The position numbers and the translations under genes were made by a program. The notes under the pieces are model-generated. The model had not been told where the DNA came from. It did not search any database and saw only the letters and a program-made list of their open reading frames with translations. From Bacteroidota bacterium (GTDB lineage Bacteria > Bacteroidota > Bacteroidia > Bacteroidales > P3), in assembly GCA_017860275.1 (NCBI GenBank), contig JAFNAQ010000008.1, positions 50,286 through 114,285 on the forward strand: a stretch of 64,000 nt of DNA, read 5' to 3'. Positions 8,889 to 17,442 of the stretch are shown piece after piece; positions within the stretch are counted from its first letter, which is position 1, and the number at the start of each line of letters is the position of its first letter.

Positions 8889-9341
8889 TTACTCTTTATT
8901 TTTACTATCAATCAATATCGTAACTGGCCCATCATTAACCAAAGAGACCTTCATATCGGCTCCAAATACCCCAGTTTTAATCTCTTTTCCAAGCTCTTTC
9001 TCTAAGCAGATGACGAATTTTTCATACAAAGGTATTGAAATCTCAGGCTTAGAAGCTCGTATATAGGTAGGTCTATTGCCCTTTTTAGTGCTAGCATGAA
9101 GGGTAAACTGACTCACAAGCAGTATTTCTCCACTAATATCTTGAATGGATAGGTTCATAATTCCTTCCTTATCGTCAAAGATTCTCATCTTAACTATCTT
9201 ACCACAAAGCCAGTTTATATCCTCAATATCGTCAGAATCCTCTATTCCTAAGAGTATCATCAAACCCTTATTTATTGAAGAATAGACCTTATTATCAATA
9301 CTTACCGATGCACTTTCAACTCTTTGGACTACAATTCTCAT
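8889..9341 (-). CDS. dtd: D-aminoacyl-tRNA deacylase
   Basis: 150 residues, typical DTD length. MRIVVQRV, the SQFTLHAST motif and the NDGPVTI motif (cis Gly-Pro that enforces D-chirality selection) are present. It hydrolyses D-amino acids, and Gly, mischarged on tRNA. It starts right after the rsgA stop with no gap, so the two are probably translated together. Confidence 0.95.
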   Translation of the reverse strand: MRIVVQRVESASVSIDNKVYSSINKGLMILLGIEDSDDIEDINWLCGKIVKMRIFDDKEGIMNLSIQDISGEILLVSQFTLHASTKKGNRPTYIRASKPEISIPLYEKFVICLEKELGKEIKTGVFGADMKVSLVNDGPVTILIDSKNKE

Positions 9342-10283
9342 CTATTTGTCCTCCCATTTCTCTATCTTGAGTTCCTCACCGTGCATAATGTTTATGTAAT
9401 TAGTATATCTTTCAATACTAATCTCTCCATCTTCAACCGCTTTTATGATGGCACAGTGCGGCTCATGTTCGTGAGTGCAGTTATAAAACTTGCAATCCTT
9501 AAGTCTAGACTTCATTTCTGGATAGTAAAGACCAACCTCTTCTCTCTTGAAATCGAACATACCAAACTCCTTAATCCCAGGAGTATCTATTATATCTCCC
9601 CCGAAATCAAGTGCAAACATCTCGGCAAATGTAGTTGTATGCATGCCTTTATAGTGCACAGATGAGATAATTCCAGTCTTAAGATCTAGGTTTGAGTCAA
9701 TGGCATTAATAAGTGCAGACTTCCCAACCCCACTATGACCAGACAAAAGAGTAGTCTTATCCTTCATCATCTGGCGAAGCAGCTCTAAATTATCTCCTCT
9801 TTTTGCCGAAACTTCTACGCAATTATACCCAACTTTCGTGTAAATACCCATCATATTATCGGCATATTCCCTAAGAGATTCGTCGTAAAGGTCTATCTTA
9901 TTGAAGATAATTGTGGTTGGAATCTGGTGAGCCTCTGTAGTAACAAGGAAGCGATCGATAAAACCAGTCGAAGTTCTTGGGAATACAATAGTTGCTATTA
10001 GGAATGCTTGATCGACGTTTGCGGCTATAATTTGTGAGCGTTTCGATAGGTTAGTAGCCCTTCTTACAAGGCAATTTCTCCTGTCATAAATCTTGGTAAT
10101 GATACCTTCGGATGTAGGAGTAGGCATATCGAAACCAACAATATCGCCAACGGCAATAGGATTCGTGGATTTTATGCCCTTCATTCTGAAGTTCCCACGG
10201 ATGCAACACTCATAAAATGAATTATCTTTCGTTCTAACGGTGTAGTGACTTCCTGTTGTTCTGATTACAATACCTTCGCTCAT
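9342..10283 (-). CDS. rsgA: ribosome small-subunit-dependent GTPase A
   Basis: 313 residues. An OB domain is followed by a circularly permuted GTPase: FNKIDLYD (G4), SAKRGDN (G5), GHSGVGKSALINAI (P-loop) and DTPGIKEFG (G3). A zinc knuckle follows (CKFYNCTHEHEPHC). RsgA checks the decoding centre during late 30S assembly. It is first in the minus-strand run and divergent from lepA, another ribosome GTPase. Confidence 0.96.
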   Translation of the reverse strand: MSEGIVIRTTGSHYTVRTKDNSFYECCIRGNFRMKGIKSTNPIAVGDIVGFDMPTPTSEGIITKIYDRRNCLVRRATNLSKRSQIIAANVDQAFLIATIVFPRTSTGFIDRFLVTTEAHQIPTTIIFNKIDLYDESLREYADNMMGIYTKVGYNCVEVSAKRGDNLELLRQMMKDKTTLLSGHSGVGKSALINAIDSNLDLKTGIISSVHYKGMHTTTFAEMFALDFGGDIIDTPGIKEFGMFDFKREEVGLYYPEMKSRLKDCKFYNCTHEHEPHCAIIKAVEDGEISIERYTNYINIMHGEELKIEKWEDK

Positions 10284-10291
10284 ATTAGATG

Positions 10292-10299
10292 CAAAAGTA
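10292..10299 (-). promoter_or_regulatory. -7 box for rsgA operon
   Basis: TACTTTTG on the minus strand, matching the Bacteroidota TAnnTTTG consensus, only 9 bases before the rsgA ATG. No clear -33 TTTG was found. The leader would be nearly absent, so this may be a weak or chance match. Confidence 0.4.
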
Positions 10300-10371
10300 C
10301 TAATTATTAGTGATATTTTTGGTTATTTACTAAGTAAAACAGCCTAATTTAGAACATATTGTTTTTTCTTG

Positions 10372-10379
10372 TATCTTTG
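10372..10379 (+). promoter_or_regulatory. -7 box for lepA operon
   Basis: TATCTTTG matches TAnnTTTG, 41 bases before the lepA ATG. A partial -33 (TTTAG at 10348-10352) lies about 20 bases upstream. It is divergent to the rsgA promoter. Confidence 0.6.
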
Positions 10380-10419
10380 CATGTTAATAATTACACACAA
10401 AAAGAGAGATAAACCCTAG

Positions 10420-12207
10420 ATGAAGAACATAAGAAATTTCTGCATTATAGCACATATTGACCATGGGAAGAGCACATTAGCGGATAGATTACTTGAGTTT
10501 ACAAAGACAATTTCTTCGAGAGATATGTCGGCACAAGTCTTAGACGATATGGATTTAGAAAAGGAGAGAGGTATAACAATAAAGTCTCACGCCATCCAGA
10601 TGGAGTATTTGTATAAGGGAGAGAAGTTTATTCTTAACCTAATCGACACTCCGGGACACGTAGACTTTAGTTATGAGGTCTCAAGATCGATAGCTGCATG
10701 TGAAGGAGCTCTCTTAATTGTAGACGCAACCCAAGGAATTCAAGCTCAAACCATTTCGAATCTATATCAGGCTCTTGACCATGACCTAGAGATTATCCCG
10801 ATTTTAAATAAGATGGACCTTCAAAACGCAATGCCAGAAGAGGTAAGTGATCAGATAATTGAGCTTATTGGATGTTCACAAGAAGACATTATACCTGCAT
10901 CTGGGAAGACAGGACTAGGCGTAGAAGCCATTTTGGAAGCCATAATAGAAAGGATTGAAGCCCCAAAAGGAGACGTTAACGCCCCACTTCAAGCCCTAAT
11001 CTTCGACTCAGTATTTAATAATTTCAGAGGAATTATCTCATATTTTCGTATTATTAATGGCACATTGAAGAAGGGAGACAGGATAAAGTTTGTCAATACA
11101 GGCAAAGATTACAACGCAGATGAGGTTGGTGTGCTTAAACTTAAGCCAGAACCAAGACCAATTCTGAGCGCTGGAGATGTTGGATACCTTATCACAGGTA
11201 TTAAAACCGCCAAGGAGGTGAACGTAGGCGACACAATTACACTCTTAGACAACCCTTGTGAGAAGGCAATAGCAGGATTTGAAGCCGTAAAACCAATGGT
11301 ATTCGCAGGTATATATCCCGTTGACGCAGACGATTACGAAGAGTTAAGGTTCTCAATCGAGAAGTTACAGCTCAATGATGCCAGTTTGACCTTTGAACCT
11401 GAGAGTTCATTGGCCCTAGGCTTTGGTTTTAGATGTGGATTCTTAGGATTATTACATATGGAGATAATACAAGAGCGTCTTACAAGAGAGTTTAATATAG
11501 ACGTAATCACCACAGTTCCGAACGTAAACTACAAGGTTCACACCAATAAAGGAGAGATATTAGACGTATATAACCCATCTGGATTGCCAGAACCTAACTA
11601 TATTGACTTTATAGAAGAGCCATATATAGTTGCATCCATCATCACCAAGGCTGAATACATAGGATCTATACTCACATTATGCATAGAGAAAAGAGGAATA
11701 CTAAAGAATCAGACCTATTTAACCTGCGATAGAGCAGAGATAGTCTTCGAGATGCCACTTGGAGAAATCGTTTTTGACTTCTACGATAAGCTTAAATCAA
11801 TATCAAAAGGTTACGCTTCGTTTGACTATCACCCACTTGACTTTAAACCATCGAAGCTTGTTAGACTCGAAATTCTTCTTAATGGAGATCCAGTTGACGC
11901 ACTTTCTGCATTAACACATACCGATAATGCGTACCCACTTGGCAGAAAGATGTGTGAAAAGCTTAAAGAGCTAATCCCAAGACAGCAGTTCGACATAGCA
12001 ATTCAGGCAGCAATTGGGTCGAAAATCATAGCAAGAGAAACCGTAAAAGCCGTTCGTAAGGACGTAACAGCAAAGTGTTACGGTGGAGATATCTCAAGAA
12101 AGCGTAAGCTTCTGGAGAAACAAAAGGAAGGAAAGAAGAGAATGAGACAGGTAGGTAACGTCGAGGTGCCTCAGAGCGCCTTCTTAGCAGTTTTGAAACT
12201 TGATTAA
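10420..12207 (+). CDS. lepA: elongation factor 4 (LepA)
   Basis: 595 residues, the normal length. GTPase motifs are [13 protein letters not shown] (G1), [12 protein letters not shown] (G3) and NKMDL (G4). The LepA-specific C-terminal domain ends with [17 protein letters not shown]. It is a translational GTPase that acts on stalled or initiating ribosomes. The ATG at 10420 is preceded by an A-rich leader with AAAGAGAG. It heads a five-gene run to 14415. Confidence 0.97.
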   Translation: MKNIRNFCIIAHIDHGKSTLADRLLEFTKTISSRDMSAQVLDDMDLEKERGITIKSHAIQMEYLYKGEKFILNLIDTPGHVDFSYEVSRSIAACEGALLIVDATQGIQAQTISNLYQALDHDLEIIPILNKMDLQNAMPEEVSDQIIELIGCSQEDIIPASGKTGLGVEAILEAIIERIEAPKGDVNAPLQALIFDSVFNNFRGIISYFRIINGTLKKGDRIKFVNTGKDYNADEVGVLKLKPEPRPILSAGDVGYLITGIKTAKEVNVGDTITLLDNPCEKAIAGFEAVKPMVFAGIYPVDADDYEELRFSIEKLQLNDASLTFEPESSLALGFGFRCGFLGLLHMEIIQERLTREFNIDVITTVPNVNYKVHTNKGEILDVYNPSGLPEPNYIDFIEEPYIVASIITKAEYIGSILTLCIEKRGILKNQTYLTCDRAEIVFEMPLGEIVFDFYDKLKSISKGYASFDYHPLDFKPSKLVRLEILLNGDPVDALSALTHTDNAYPLGRKMCEKLKELIPRQQFDIAIQAAIGSKIIARETVKAVRKDVTAKCYGGDISRKRKLLEKQKEGKKRMRQVGNVEVPQSAFLAVLKLD

Positions 12208-12219
12208 TACATATAAAAT

Positions 12220-12762
12220 ATGACAATAACATTATTTATTATCCTCGCCCTTACCTTTATAGGTGCAGTAGTAGCGATAGGATACTTCAATATCAAGAGC
12301 CTAAAAAGCTATATTGAGAACGAACAAAAGATAATATTGCTAGAGCTAAAGAAGGTTCAGGAGAAGGAAACACGCACCCTTATCACACCAATACAGCTTC
12401 AGGCTTATGAAAGATTGATACTTTTCCTAGAAAGAATCGACCCAAATTCACTCGTATTACGCTGTTATCAACCTGGAATGAACTCAGTTTTGTTCAAGGA
12501 TGTGATGATTCAGAACATAAGAAACGAGTTCGAATACAACCAATCTCAGCAACTTTACATCTCAAATGAGGCGTGGGTGAATATCAAAAACGCCAAAGAA
12601 GAGATAATAAGTCTTATCAATACCATCCATTCTTCTGCCCAAGAGGAGATAACTCCTACCGCATTTGCAGGACGATTGCTCGAACAATTGGCTGGGAAAA
12701 AGATGCCTTCAGAGCTTGCAAGCGAGTTCTTAAAGAAAGAAATACAAACAAAATTCAATTAA
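12220..12762 (+). CDS. conserved membrane-anchored Bacteroidota protein, function unknown
   Basis: 180 residues. One N-terminal helix (~2-22) is followed by a coiled-coil-like Lys/Glu-rich stretch (~28-48) and a helical cytoplasmic domain containing LQAYERLILFLERIDPNSLVLR. This pattern is familiar from an uncharacterised Bacteroidota family often found next to housekeeping genes; no function is known to me. It lies 12 bases after lepA and 13 before the DRTGG gene. Confidence 0.7.
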   Translation: MTITLFIILALTFIGAVVAIGYFNIKSLKSYIENEQKIILLELKKVQEKETRTLITPIQLQAYERLILFLERIDPNSLVLRCYQPGMNSVLFKDVMIQNIRNEFEYNQSQQLYISNEAWVNIKNAKEEIISLINTIHSSAQEEITPTAFAGRLLEQLAGKKMPSELASEFLKKEIQTKFN

Positions 12763-12775
12763 AAAACAAGATAAT

Positions 12776-13108
12776 ATGACTGTAAAAGACTTAGCTGAAA
12801 GACTAAATCTAAAGGTTATTTCAGGAGCACAAGGGCTTGATAGAGTTGTAGAAGGAGGATATACGTCTGACCTTTTGAGCGATGTTATGGGCAATAGTGA
12901 GATGAATCAATGCTGGATCACGCTTCAAACGCATAAGAATATCATGGCTATCGCATCATTAAAAGAGATAGCTTGTATCGTATTAGTAAAGAATCTTGAG
13001 CCAAACCCTGAGACTCTAGAACAAAGTAACGAAGAAGGCATCCCAATTCTGAGCTCTTCTAAGGAGAGTTTCGAGACAACAGGAGAGATATACGCCCTTT
13101 TGAAATAG
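12776..13108 (+). CDS. DRTGG-domain protein
   Basis: 110 residues, a stand-alone DRTGG domain. It opens MTVKDLAERLNLKVISGAQGLDR and includes GGYTSDLLSDVMGN and an ACIVLVKNL strand. Such small proteins commonly occur with a PHP phosphoesterase and a HATPase protein next to [FeFe]-hydrogenase HydABC genes. Here the two partners follow (13124, 13870), but no hydrogenase does. Biochemical role unknown. Confidence 0.8.
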   Translation: MTVKDLAERLNLKVISGAQGLDRVVEGGYTSDLLSDVMGNSEMNQCWITLQTHKNIMAIASLKEIACIVLVKNLEPNPETLEQSNEEGIPILSSSKESFETTGEIYALLK

Positions 13109-13123
13109 TATGAACAAAGGAAG

Positions 13124-13870
13124 ATGAGGTCTTTTAAGGCTGATTTACATATCCATAGCGTCCTTTCGCCATGTGGAGACTTAGAGATGAGCCCATCAAA
13201 CATCGTTTCTAAGGCTAAAGAACTTGGAATTGAGTGTCTGGGAATAGCCGATCACAACTGCACTTTGAACGCAAAACTCACCCAAAGACTTGGGAAAGAG
13301 AATGGAATCTTCGTCTTAATGGGAGCAGAAGTCACCACAAAAGAGGAGGCACACTGCCTTTGTTTCTTCGAAAAAGAAGAAGAGTTGGATGCATTTCAGA
13401 CCTATTTAGATGAGAAACTCCCCAAGATTGAACTCGATGAAGAAAGATTTGGGTATCAATTAGTGGTCAATGAGAGGGAAGAAATCCTAGAAATGAAACA
13501 GTATCTCCTTATATCTGCACTCGACGCCGACCTTGATGAGGTCTATAATATGGTGCATTCACTTAACGGACTCTTTATTCCAGCACATATAAACAAAGGA
13601 GCTAATAGCCTAACATCTCAACTTGGGTTCGTACCACCTGATATTAAGGCAGATGGGCTTGAGATTTCTGCACATATTACAAAGCAAGCATACCTTAAAA
13701 AGAACGCATATCTTAAGAAATTCCAGTTCATTCAAAGCTCAGATGCGCACTATATCCACCTAATAGGCGAGACATTTTGCTATATAGTTGCAGAAAACGA
13801 GCTCACGTTCTCGGAGTTTCGACTAGCAATTGCAGGCAAAGAAGGACGTTATATTCAAACAATAGAATAA
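13124..13870 (+). CDS. PHP-domain metal-dependent phosphoesterase
   Basis: 248 residues. The DLHIHSVLSPCGDLEMSP motif gives the His-x-His metal site. GIADHNC, MGAEVTT, PAHINKGA and SSDAHYIH supply further metal ligands, as in TrpH-type PHP enzymes. The substrate (nucleotide or phosphoester) is unknown. AAGGAAG lies just before the ATG. It ends overlapping the HATPase start (TAATG). Confidence 0.85.
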   Translation: MRSFKADLHIHSVLSPCGDLEMSPSNIVSKAKELGIECLGIADHNCTLNAKLTQRLGKENGIFVLMGAEVTTKEEAHCLCFFEKEEELDAFQTYLDEKLPKIELDEERFGYQLVVNEREEILEMKQYLLISALDADLDEVYNMVHSLNGLFIPAHINKGANSLTSQLGFVPPDIKADGLEISAHITKQAYLKKNAYLKKFQFIQSSDAHYIHLIGETFCYIVAENELTFSEFRLAIAGKEGRYIQTIE

Positions 13871-14415
13871 TGAAAGACTTATCTTTACACGTGTTAGACC
13901 TCATGCAGAACTCCACAGTCGTCGGTTCTACGCTTATAACTCTTGATGTTGAGGACTCAATCAAAGAGAATATCTATCGATTTACCTTGAAAGACAATGG
14001 AAAAGGCATGGATGAGGAGTTCCTCAGCAAGGTAACTGACCCTTACACAACCTCTCGCAGCACACGAAAAGTGGGGCTTGGACTACCGCTTATCAAGCAA
14101 AATGCAGAGCAATGTCAAGGAGGTTTCGATATAAAAAGCAAGCTTGGAGTTGGAACAGAGCTGAGTTTCTGGTTCAAACACGACAATATCGACCGTCCAC
14201 CTCTTGGAGATTTAGCCGGAGTTGTGGTACTTACGGCAGCGCAAAACGAAGGAATTAGGTTCATTTACACTCATAAAACCGATAAGGATACCTTTGTTTT
14301 CGACACAAAAGAAGTCGTAGAAGCACTAGGAATGGGGCTAAATGACATGGAGATAATAAAGATTTTGCGTCAGATGATTGAGGCAAATTTGTTAGAAATC
14401 GAAGCAAATCAGTAG
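13870..14415 (+). CDS. HATPase-fold ATP-binding protein (anti-sigma/histidine-kinase-like)
   Basis: 181 residues from the ATG at 13870 that overlaps the PHP stop; an earlier in-frame start would run inside the PHP gene. GHKL ATP-binding motifs are visible: LMQNST (N box region), LKDNGKGMDEEF (G1), STRKVGLGLPLIKQNAEQ (G2) and GVGTELSFWF. There is no receiver or dimerisation domain, so it is not a complete kinase. In hydrogenase loci this protein sits with the DRTGG and PHP genes; its target is unknown. Confidence 0.8.
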   Translation: MKDLSLHVLDLMQNSTVVGSTLITLDVEDSIKENIYRFTLKDNGKGMDEEFLSKVTDPYTTSRSTRKVGLGLPLIKQNAEQCQGGFDIKSKLGVGTELSFWFKHDNIDRPPLGDLAGVVVLTAAQNEGIRFIYTHKTDKDTFVFDTKEVVEALGMGLNDMEIIKILRQMIEANLLEIEANQ

Positions 14416-14539
14416 TTAAGAGTGAAAAGTTATGAGTTATGAGTGAAGAGTTTAAGGTTTAAGGGTGAAGTTTTAATGAGTTGGGAATAAGGTTTGTAGA
14501 ATTAAAAAGTTGAAAATAAAAATTTAAAAACAAAATAAT
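14416..14539 (+). repeat. intergenic AGTGAA/GAGTT repeat block
   Basis: Degenerate direct repeats of GTGAAAAG, GTGAAGAG and GTGAAG begin at 14422, 14443 and 14465 (spacing 21 and 22). The same heptamer-based sequence (AAAAGTG) recurs after the next gene and at ~24351. It separates the HATPase gene from the YqeY gene. Confidence 0.6.
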
Positions 14540-14989
14540 ATGAGTTTAGAAACGAAGATAAACCAAGACATTAAGGCAGCAATGCTAGCCAAAGAGAAAG
14601 AAAAACTAGAAGCATTAAGGGCAGTTAAGGCTGCAATTCTTTTGATAAAGACATCGAAATCTGGCTCAGACGAGGTCTCAGAAGCAGAAGAAATCGCTAC
14701 ACTTTCGAGACTTGTTAAGCAAAGAAAGGAAGCCGCAACGATGTATAAGGAACAAAATCGACAAGAATTATTTGAAGAAGAGATGTTCCAAATGGGGATA
14801 ATCGAAGCCTATCTGCCGAAACAGATGTCCGAAGACGAAGTAAGAGAAGCCCTAAAAGCAATCATTTCGGATGTAAATGCTTCGTCTGCAAAGGATATGG
14901 GCAAGGTAATGGGAGTAGCACAAAAGCAATTTGCAGGTGCAGCAGACAACAAAATCGTATCGCAAATCGTCAAAGAGCTACTATCATAG
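14540..14989 (+). CDS. GatB/YqeY domain protein
   Basis: 149 residues, the whole YqeY family length. It starts MSLETKINQDIKAAMLAKEK, contains LSRLVKQRKEAATMYKEQNR and IEAYLPKQMSEDEV, and ends in the helical tail related to the tRNA-binding end of GatB. It may bind tRNA; no amidase activity is expected. It is flanked on both sides by AAAAGTG-type repeats, suggesting its own transcription unit. Confidence 0.88.
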   Translation: MSLETKINQDIKAAMLAKEKEKLEALRAVKAAILLIKTSKSGSDEVSEAEEIATLSRLVKQRKEAATMYKEQNRQELFEEEMFQMGIIEAYLPKQMSEDEVREALKAIISDVNASSAKDMGKVMGVAQKQFAGAADNKIVSQIVKELLS

Positions 14990-15113
14990 TGAAGAGTTAA
15001 AAGTGAAAAGTGAAGAGCTTTTGGAGTTAAAAGTGAAGAGTTAAAAGTGAAAAGTTAAGGTTTTCCACTTTTCACTCTTCACTTTTATCTTTTCACTCCC
15101 CAGACTTTTAACT
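14990..15113. repeat. AAAAGTG repeat block with long inverted repeat
   Basis: Repeats of AAAAGTGAAAAG and AAAAGTGAAGAG are followed by their complements. Perfect arms are TAAAAGTGAAGAG (15028-15040) / CTCTTCACTTTTA (15075-15087), and inside them AGTGAAAAG (15046-15054) / CTTTTCACT (15068-15076). The structure could terminate transcription of the YqeY gene. The heptamer also appears at 14416-14480 and near 24351. Confidence 0.65.
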
Positions 15114-15124
15114 GTTAAAATGAG

Positions 15125-15187
15125 GGAGTTGAATTCTTAAAAAGAGACTATAATTAACAAATAGCTTCTTCTTGAGGATTCAACTCC
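15125..15187. repeat. inverted repeat in gap before the 22-bp array
   Basis: GGAGTTGAAT (15125-15134) and ATTCAACTCC (15178-15187) are perfect 10-bp arms, 43 bases apart. The gap 14990-15408 otherwise contains only repeat sequence; the ~100 bases from 15188 to 15286 show no gene. Confidence 0.5.
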
Positions 15188-15286
15188 TTTTCTTAATATC
15201 TCAAATAAGCCGTTTTAAGACACTATCTCTTCGTCTCTGGAGTACAACACTTTACCTTTGTGCACCAACTCTTTATGTTTATACCC

Positions 15287-15415
15287 AAAAAGCGCCATCT
15301 TTTGACTCAAAGACGCCATCTTTAGGGTACAAAAGCGCCATGTTTAGGGTGTAAACATGGCGCTTTTGAGGTGTAAATATGAAGAGTTTTAGGTCAAAAC
15401 ATGGCACTTTAGCCC
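15287..15415. repeat. 22-bp-period array with GCGCCAT/ATGGCGC cores
   Basis: Units begin at 15287, 15309, 15331, 15353, 15375 and 15396, four of them exactly 22 bp. Each has the form A3-4, core, T3, then a GGGT-like tail. Cores in units 1-3 read GCGCCAT or ACGCCAT; units 4 and 6 carry the reverse complement (ATGGCGC, ATGGCAC). The last unit overlaps the stop codon of the sugar transferase gene (15409-15411). Confidence 0.75.
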
Positions 15416-15993
15416 AAGATTGTCTTGAAAATGATATGGAGATCCTTTAGAAAGCTACGCTCATTAAGGTATTTTAGGCTCATGTTAATCTTGTCTGGCA
15501 TAATGACTTTGACGTAAAACTCCTCTGGATTGTCTGCTTTTGCAAGTAAATCATTCTCGTTTTTGAAGGCGATAGACGCCATGTCTGTGATTCCAGGTCT
15601 CACTTTTAAGACCTCAAGCTGAGCTTTATTGTATAAATTAACGTATTTTCTGACCTCAGGTCTAGGACCTACGAGCGACATATCGCCTTTTAGGACATTT
15701 AATAACTGAGGAAGTTCGTCCAATTTGTAGCGTCTTAGCACGTAGCCAACGCGTGTTACACGTGGGTCTCTGCCATCTTTACCTATTGAAAGCAAGCCTT
15801 TTTGGTCTGAACCTAAGGCCATGGAGCGGAATTTCAAGACTTTAAAGTCCTTATTTCCTCGTCCTACCCTCGTCTGAGCATAGAATACCCCTCCTTTTGA
15901 GCTTAATCCTACCCAAAATGCGAGGATTATCAACAGCGGAGATAGGACAATGAGTCCTAGTAATGAGGAAATTATATCGAAAATCCTTTTCAT
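15409..15993 (-). CDS. PglC/WcaJ-type phosphoglycosyl transferase
   Basis: 194 residues, the short monotopic form like Campylobacter PglC. A hydrophobic re-entrant helix (~5-30) is followed by LKFRSM, the catalytic LDELPQLLNVLKGDMSLVGP region, PRPEV and VRPGITDMA. It moves a sugar-1-phosphate from a UDP-sugar to undecaprenyl phosphate, starting a glycan. The neighbour is a sugar aminotransferase, suggesting a bacillosamine-like first sugar; the required dehydratase and acetyltransferase are not nearby. Its 3' end overlaps the 22-bp array. Confidence 0.9.
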   Translation of the reverse strand: MKRIFDIISSLLGLIVLSPLLIILAFWVGLSSKGGVFYAQTRVGRGNKDFKVLKFRSMALGSDQKGLLSIGKDGRDPRVTRVGYVLRRYKLDELPQLLNVLKGDMSLVGPRPEVRKYVNLYNKAQLEVLKVRPGITDMASIAFKNENDLLAKADNPEEFYVKVIMPDKINMSLKYLNERSFLKDLHIIFKTILG

Positions 15994-15996
15994 TTG

Positions 15997-17211
15997 CTAT
16001 TTTAATGTGATGGAATAGTATCCTTCAACAAGGTTTTTGACAATGTAATCTACCTGAATATCGGTCAATTGTGGGTAGATTGGAAGTGAGATTTCCCTAG
16101 AATATGTGTCGTAAGCCATTGGATAGTCGTCGATATTGTAGCCCATTTGTTTGAAAAGGGTAAGCATTGGCATCGGGATATAGTGAACATTGGTCGCAAT
16201 ATCCTTGTCTGCAAGGTATTGGATAAGGCTATCACGCTGCGATTCCGTTATTGGGTTGATGCGAAGAGCAAACAAATGATACGATGTTTTGACGTTTTCT
16301 GTGTCTTGCATCGGCAGAACTGCCCAGTGATATTCTTTTAATAGAGTCGAATATCTTTCGTAAACACGCTTTCTTTCGTTTAGAAGATAATCGTATTTCC
16401 TTAGTTGTGCGAGTGCAATTGCGGCGTTTACGTCTGGCATATTTATCTTCATTCCATGCGCAATTATGTCGTATCTCCATGCTCCTGCTTGACTTTTGCT
16501 AAAGGCATCCTTCGTTTGTCCATTCAAAGAAAGAACTCTTAGCTCCTTATAAAGCTCGTCATTGTCAAATGGCTGCGGCATATTTAGACATATAGCTCCT
16601 CCTTCTGCGGATGTTAAGTTCTTGACTGCGTGTAGTGAAAGCACCGAAATGTCAGCTTGCTCAGCAATGGTTTTATCATGCAATACGGCGCCTAATGAGT
16701 GTGCAGAGTCTGCAATTAGGAGTATTCTTCCTAGCTTTTCTTGGTTCAAAGACGAAGGTTTGAACATCTCAAGAGCCTGCTTTGAGGTTATGATTTCCCT
16801 AAGTTTCTCATACTCACATGGCGTTCCACCAAGGTCAACTGGCAGAATTGCCTTCGTTTTAGGAGTGATTGCGGCTCTAACTCCTTCGCAATCAATCGTC
16901 ATGTCTTTGTTTATGTCTACCATTACTGGCTTTCCTCCAGCGTCCATCACTGCCATTGCAGTTGCGCAATAGGTGTATGCAGGTACAATTACTTCGTCTC
17001 CTTCCTTCAAACCCAGCCATCTAAGCATCAATATCGCTCCAGATGTCCATGAATTCACGCAGTTTACTCTTTTGGCATGGCAGTATTTAGCCAGTCCTTC
17101 TTCGAGTGCAGCTACCTTAGGTCCCGTTGTTATCCAACCAGAGAGCAAGCTGTCGTTAACTTCCTTGATAATATCATCGTCAATAAAAGGAGGTGAGAAT
17201 GGAATTTTCAT
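15997..17211 (-). CDS. DegT/DnrJ/EryC1/StrS PLP-dependent sugar aminotransferase
   Basis: 404 residues. The PLP-binding Asp is in LIADSAHSLGA and the Lys in SLHAVKNLTSAEGGAI, both typical of the family; CVNSWTSGAILMLRWLG holds the phosphate-binding turn. It probably aminates a UDP-4-keto-sugar, as PglE or WecE do. It is 3 bases upstream of the PglC-like gene and co-transcribed with it. The leader on the minus strand is a ~90-base purine-rich stretch. Confidence 0.9.
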   Translation of the reverse strand: MKIPFSPPFIDDDIIKEVNDSLLSGWITTGPKVAALEEGLAKYCHAKRVNCVNSWTSGAILMLRWLGLKEGDEVIVPAYTYCATAMAVMDAGGKPVMVDINKDMTIDCEGVRAAITPKTKAILPVDLGGTPCEYEKLREIITSKQALEMFKPSSLNQEKLGRILLIADSAHSLGAVLHDKTIAEQADISVLSLHAVKNLTSAEGGAICLNMPQPFDNDELYKELRVLSLNGQTKDAFSKSQAGAWRYDIIAHGMKINMPDVNAAIALAQLRKYDYLLNERKRVYERYSTLLKEYHWAVLPMQDTENVKTSYHLFALRINPITESQRDSLIQYLADKDIATNVHYIPMPMLTLFKQMGYNIDDYPMAYDTYSREISLPIYPQLTDIQVDYIVKNLVEGYYSITLK

Positions 17212-17302
17212 ACTTTTCTATATTAATTTCTATATTTTTCTATTTTTCTTCTTTCTTTTTTGAGTGTCAAAAGGTTCTTTTTTTAGTTCCGATTGCAGGG
17301 TG

Positions 17303-17310
17303 CAAAAATA
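17303..17310 (-). promoter_or_regulatory. -7 box for the aminotransferase/PglC operon
   Basis: TATTTTTG on the minus strand fits TAnnTTTG. It lies ~92 bases before the start at 17211, giving a long A/G-rich leader. No convincing -33 element was seen. Confidence 0.45.
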
Positions 17311-17325
17311 CTAATTAAAAAGAAA

Positions 17326-17361
17326 ATAAGCTATGTTTAATGCAACTTAAACATAGCTTAT
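17326..17361 (-). terminator. intrinsic terminator of frr
   Basis: A 14-bp perfect stem, ATAAGCTATGTTTA (17326-17339) / TAAACATAGCTTAT (17348-17361), with an 8-base loop. On the minus strand it is followed by TTTCTTTTTAATTAG. It separates frr from the glycan pair. Confidence 0.85.
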
Positions 17362-17442
17362 CTTCGTATTTTATCTTTAATAACCAAGAAATCCTACTTA
17401 AATATTGAAAGAATCTCGATTAAATAAGCAAGAAATCGAGTA

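Noticed and set aside
8879..8911. Longer N-terminus for the small membrane protein
   Set aside because: It would overlap the end of dtd and put a polar 11-residue lead before the helix; the ATG at 8878 has the better upstream sequence.
15287..15415. CRISPR array
   Set aside because: Units are only 22 bp with no separate unique spacers, cores flip orientation, and no cas genes exist in the window. The same applies to the other phased arrays.
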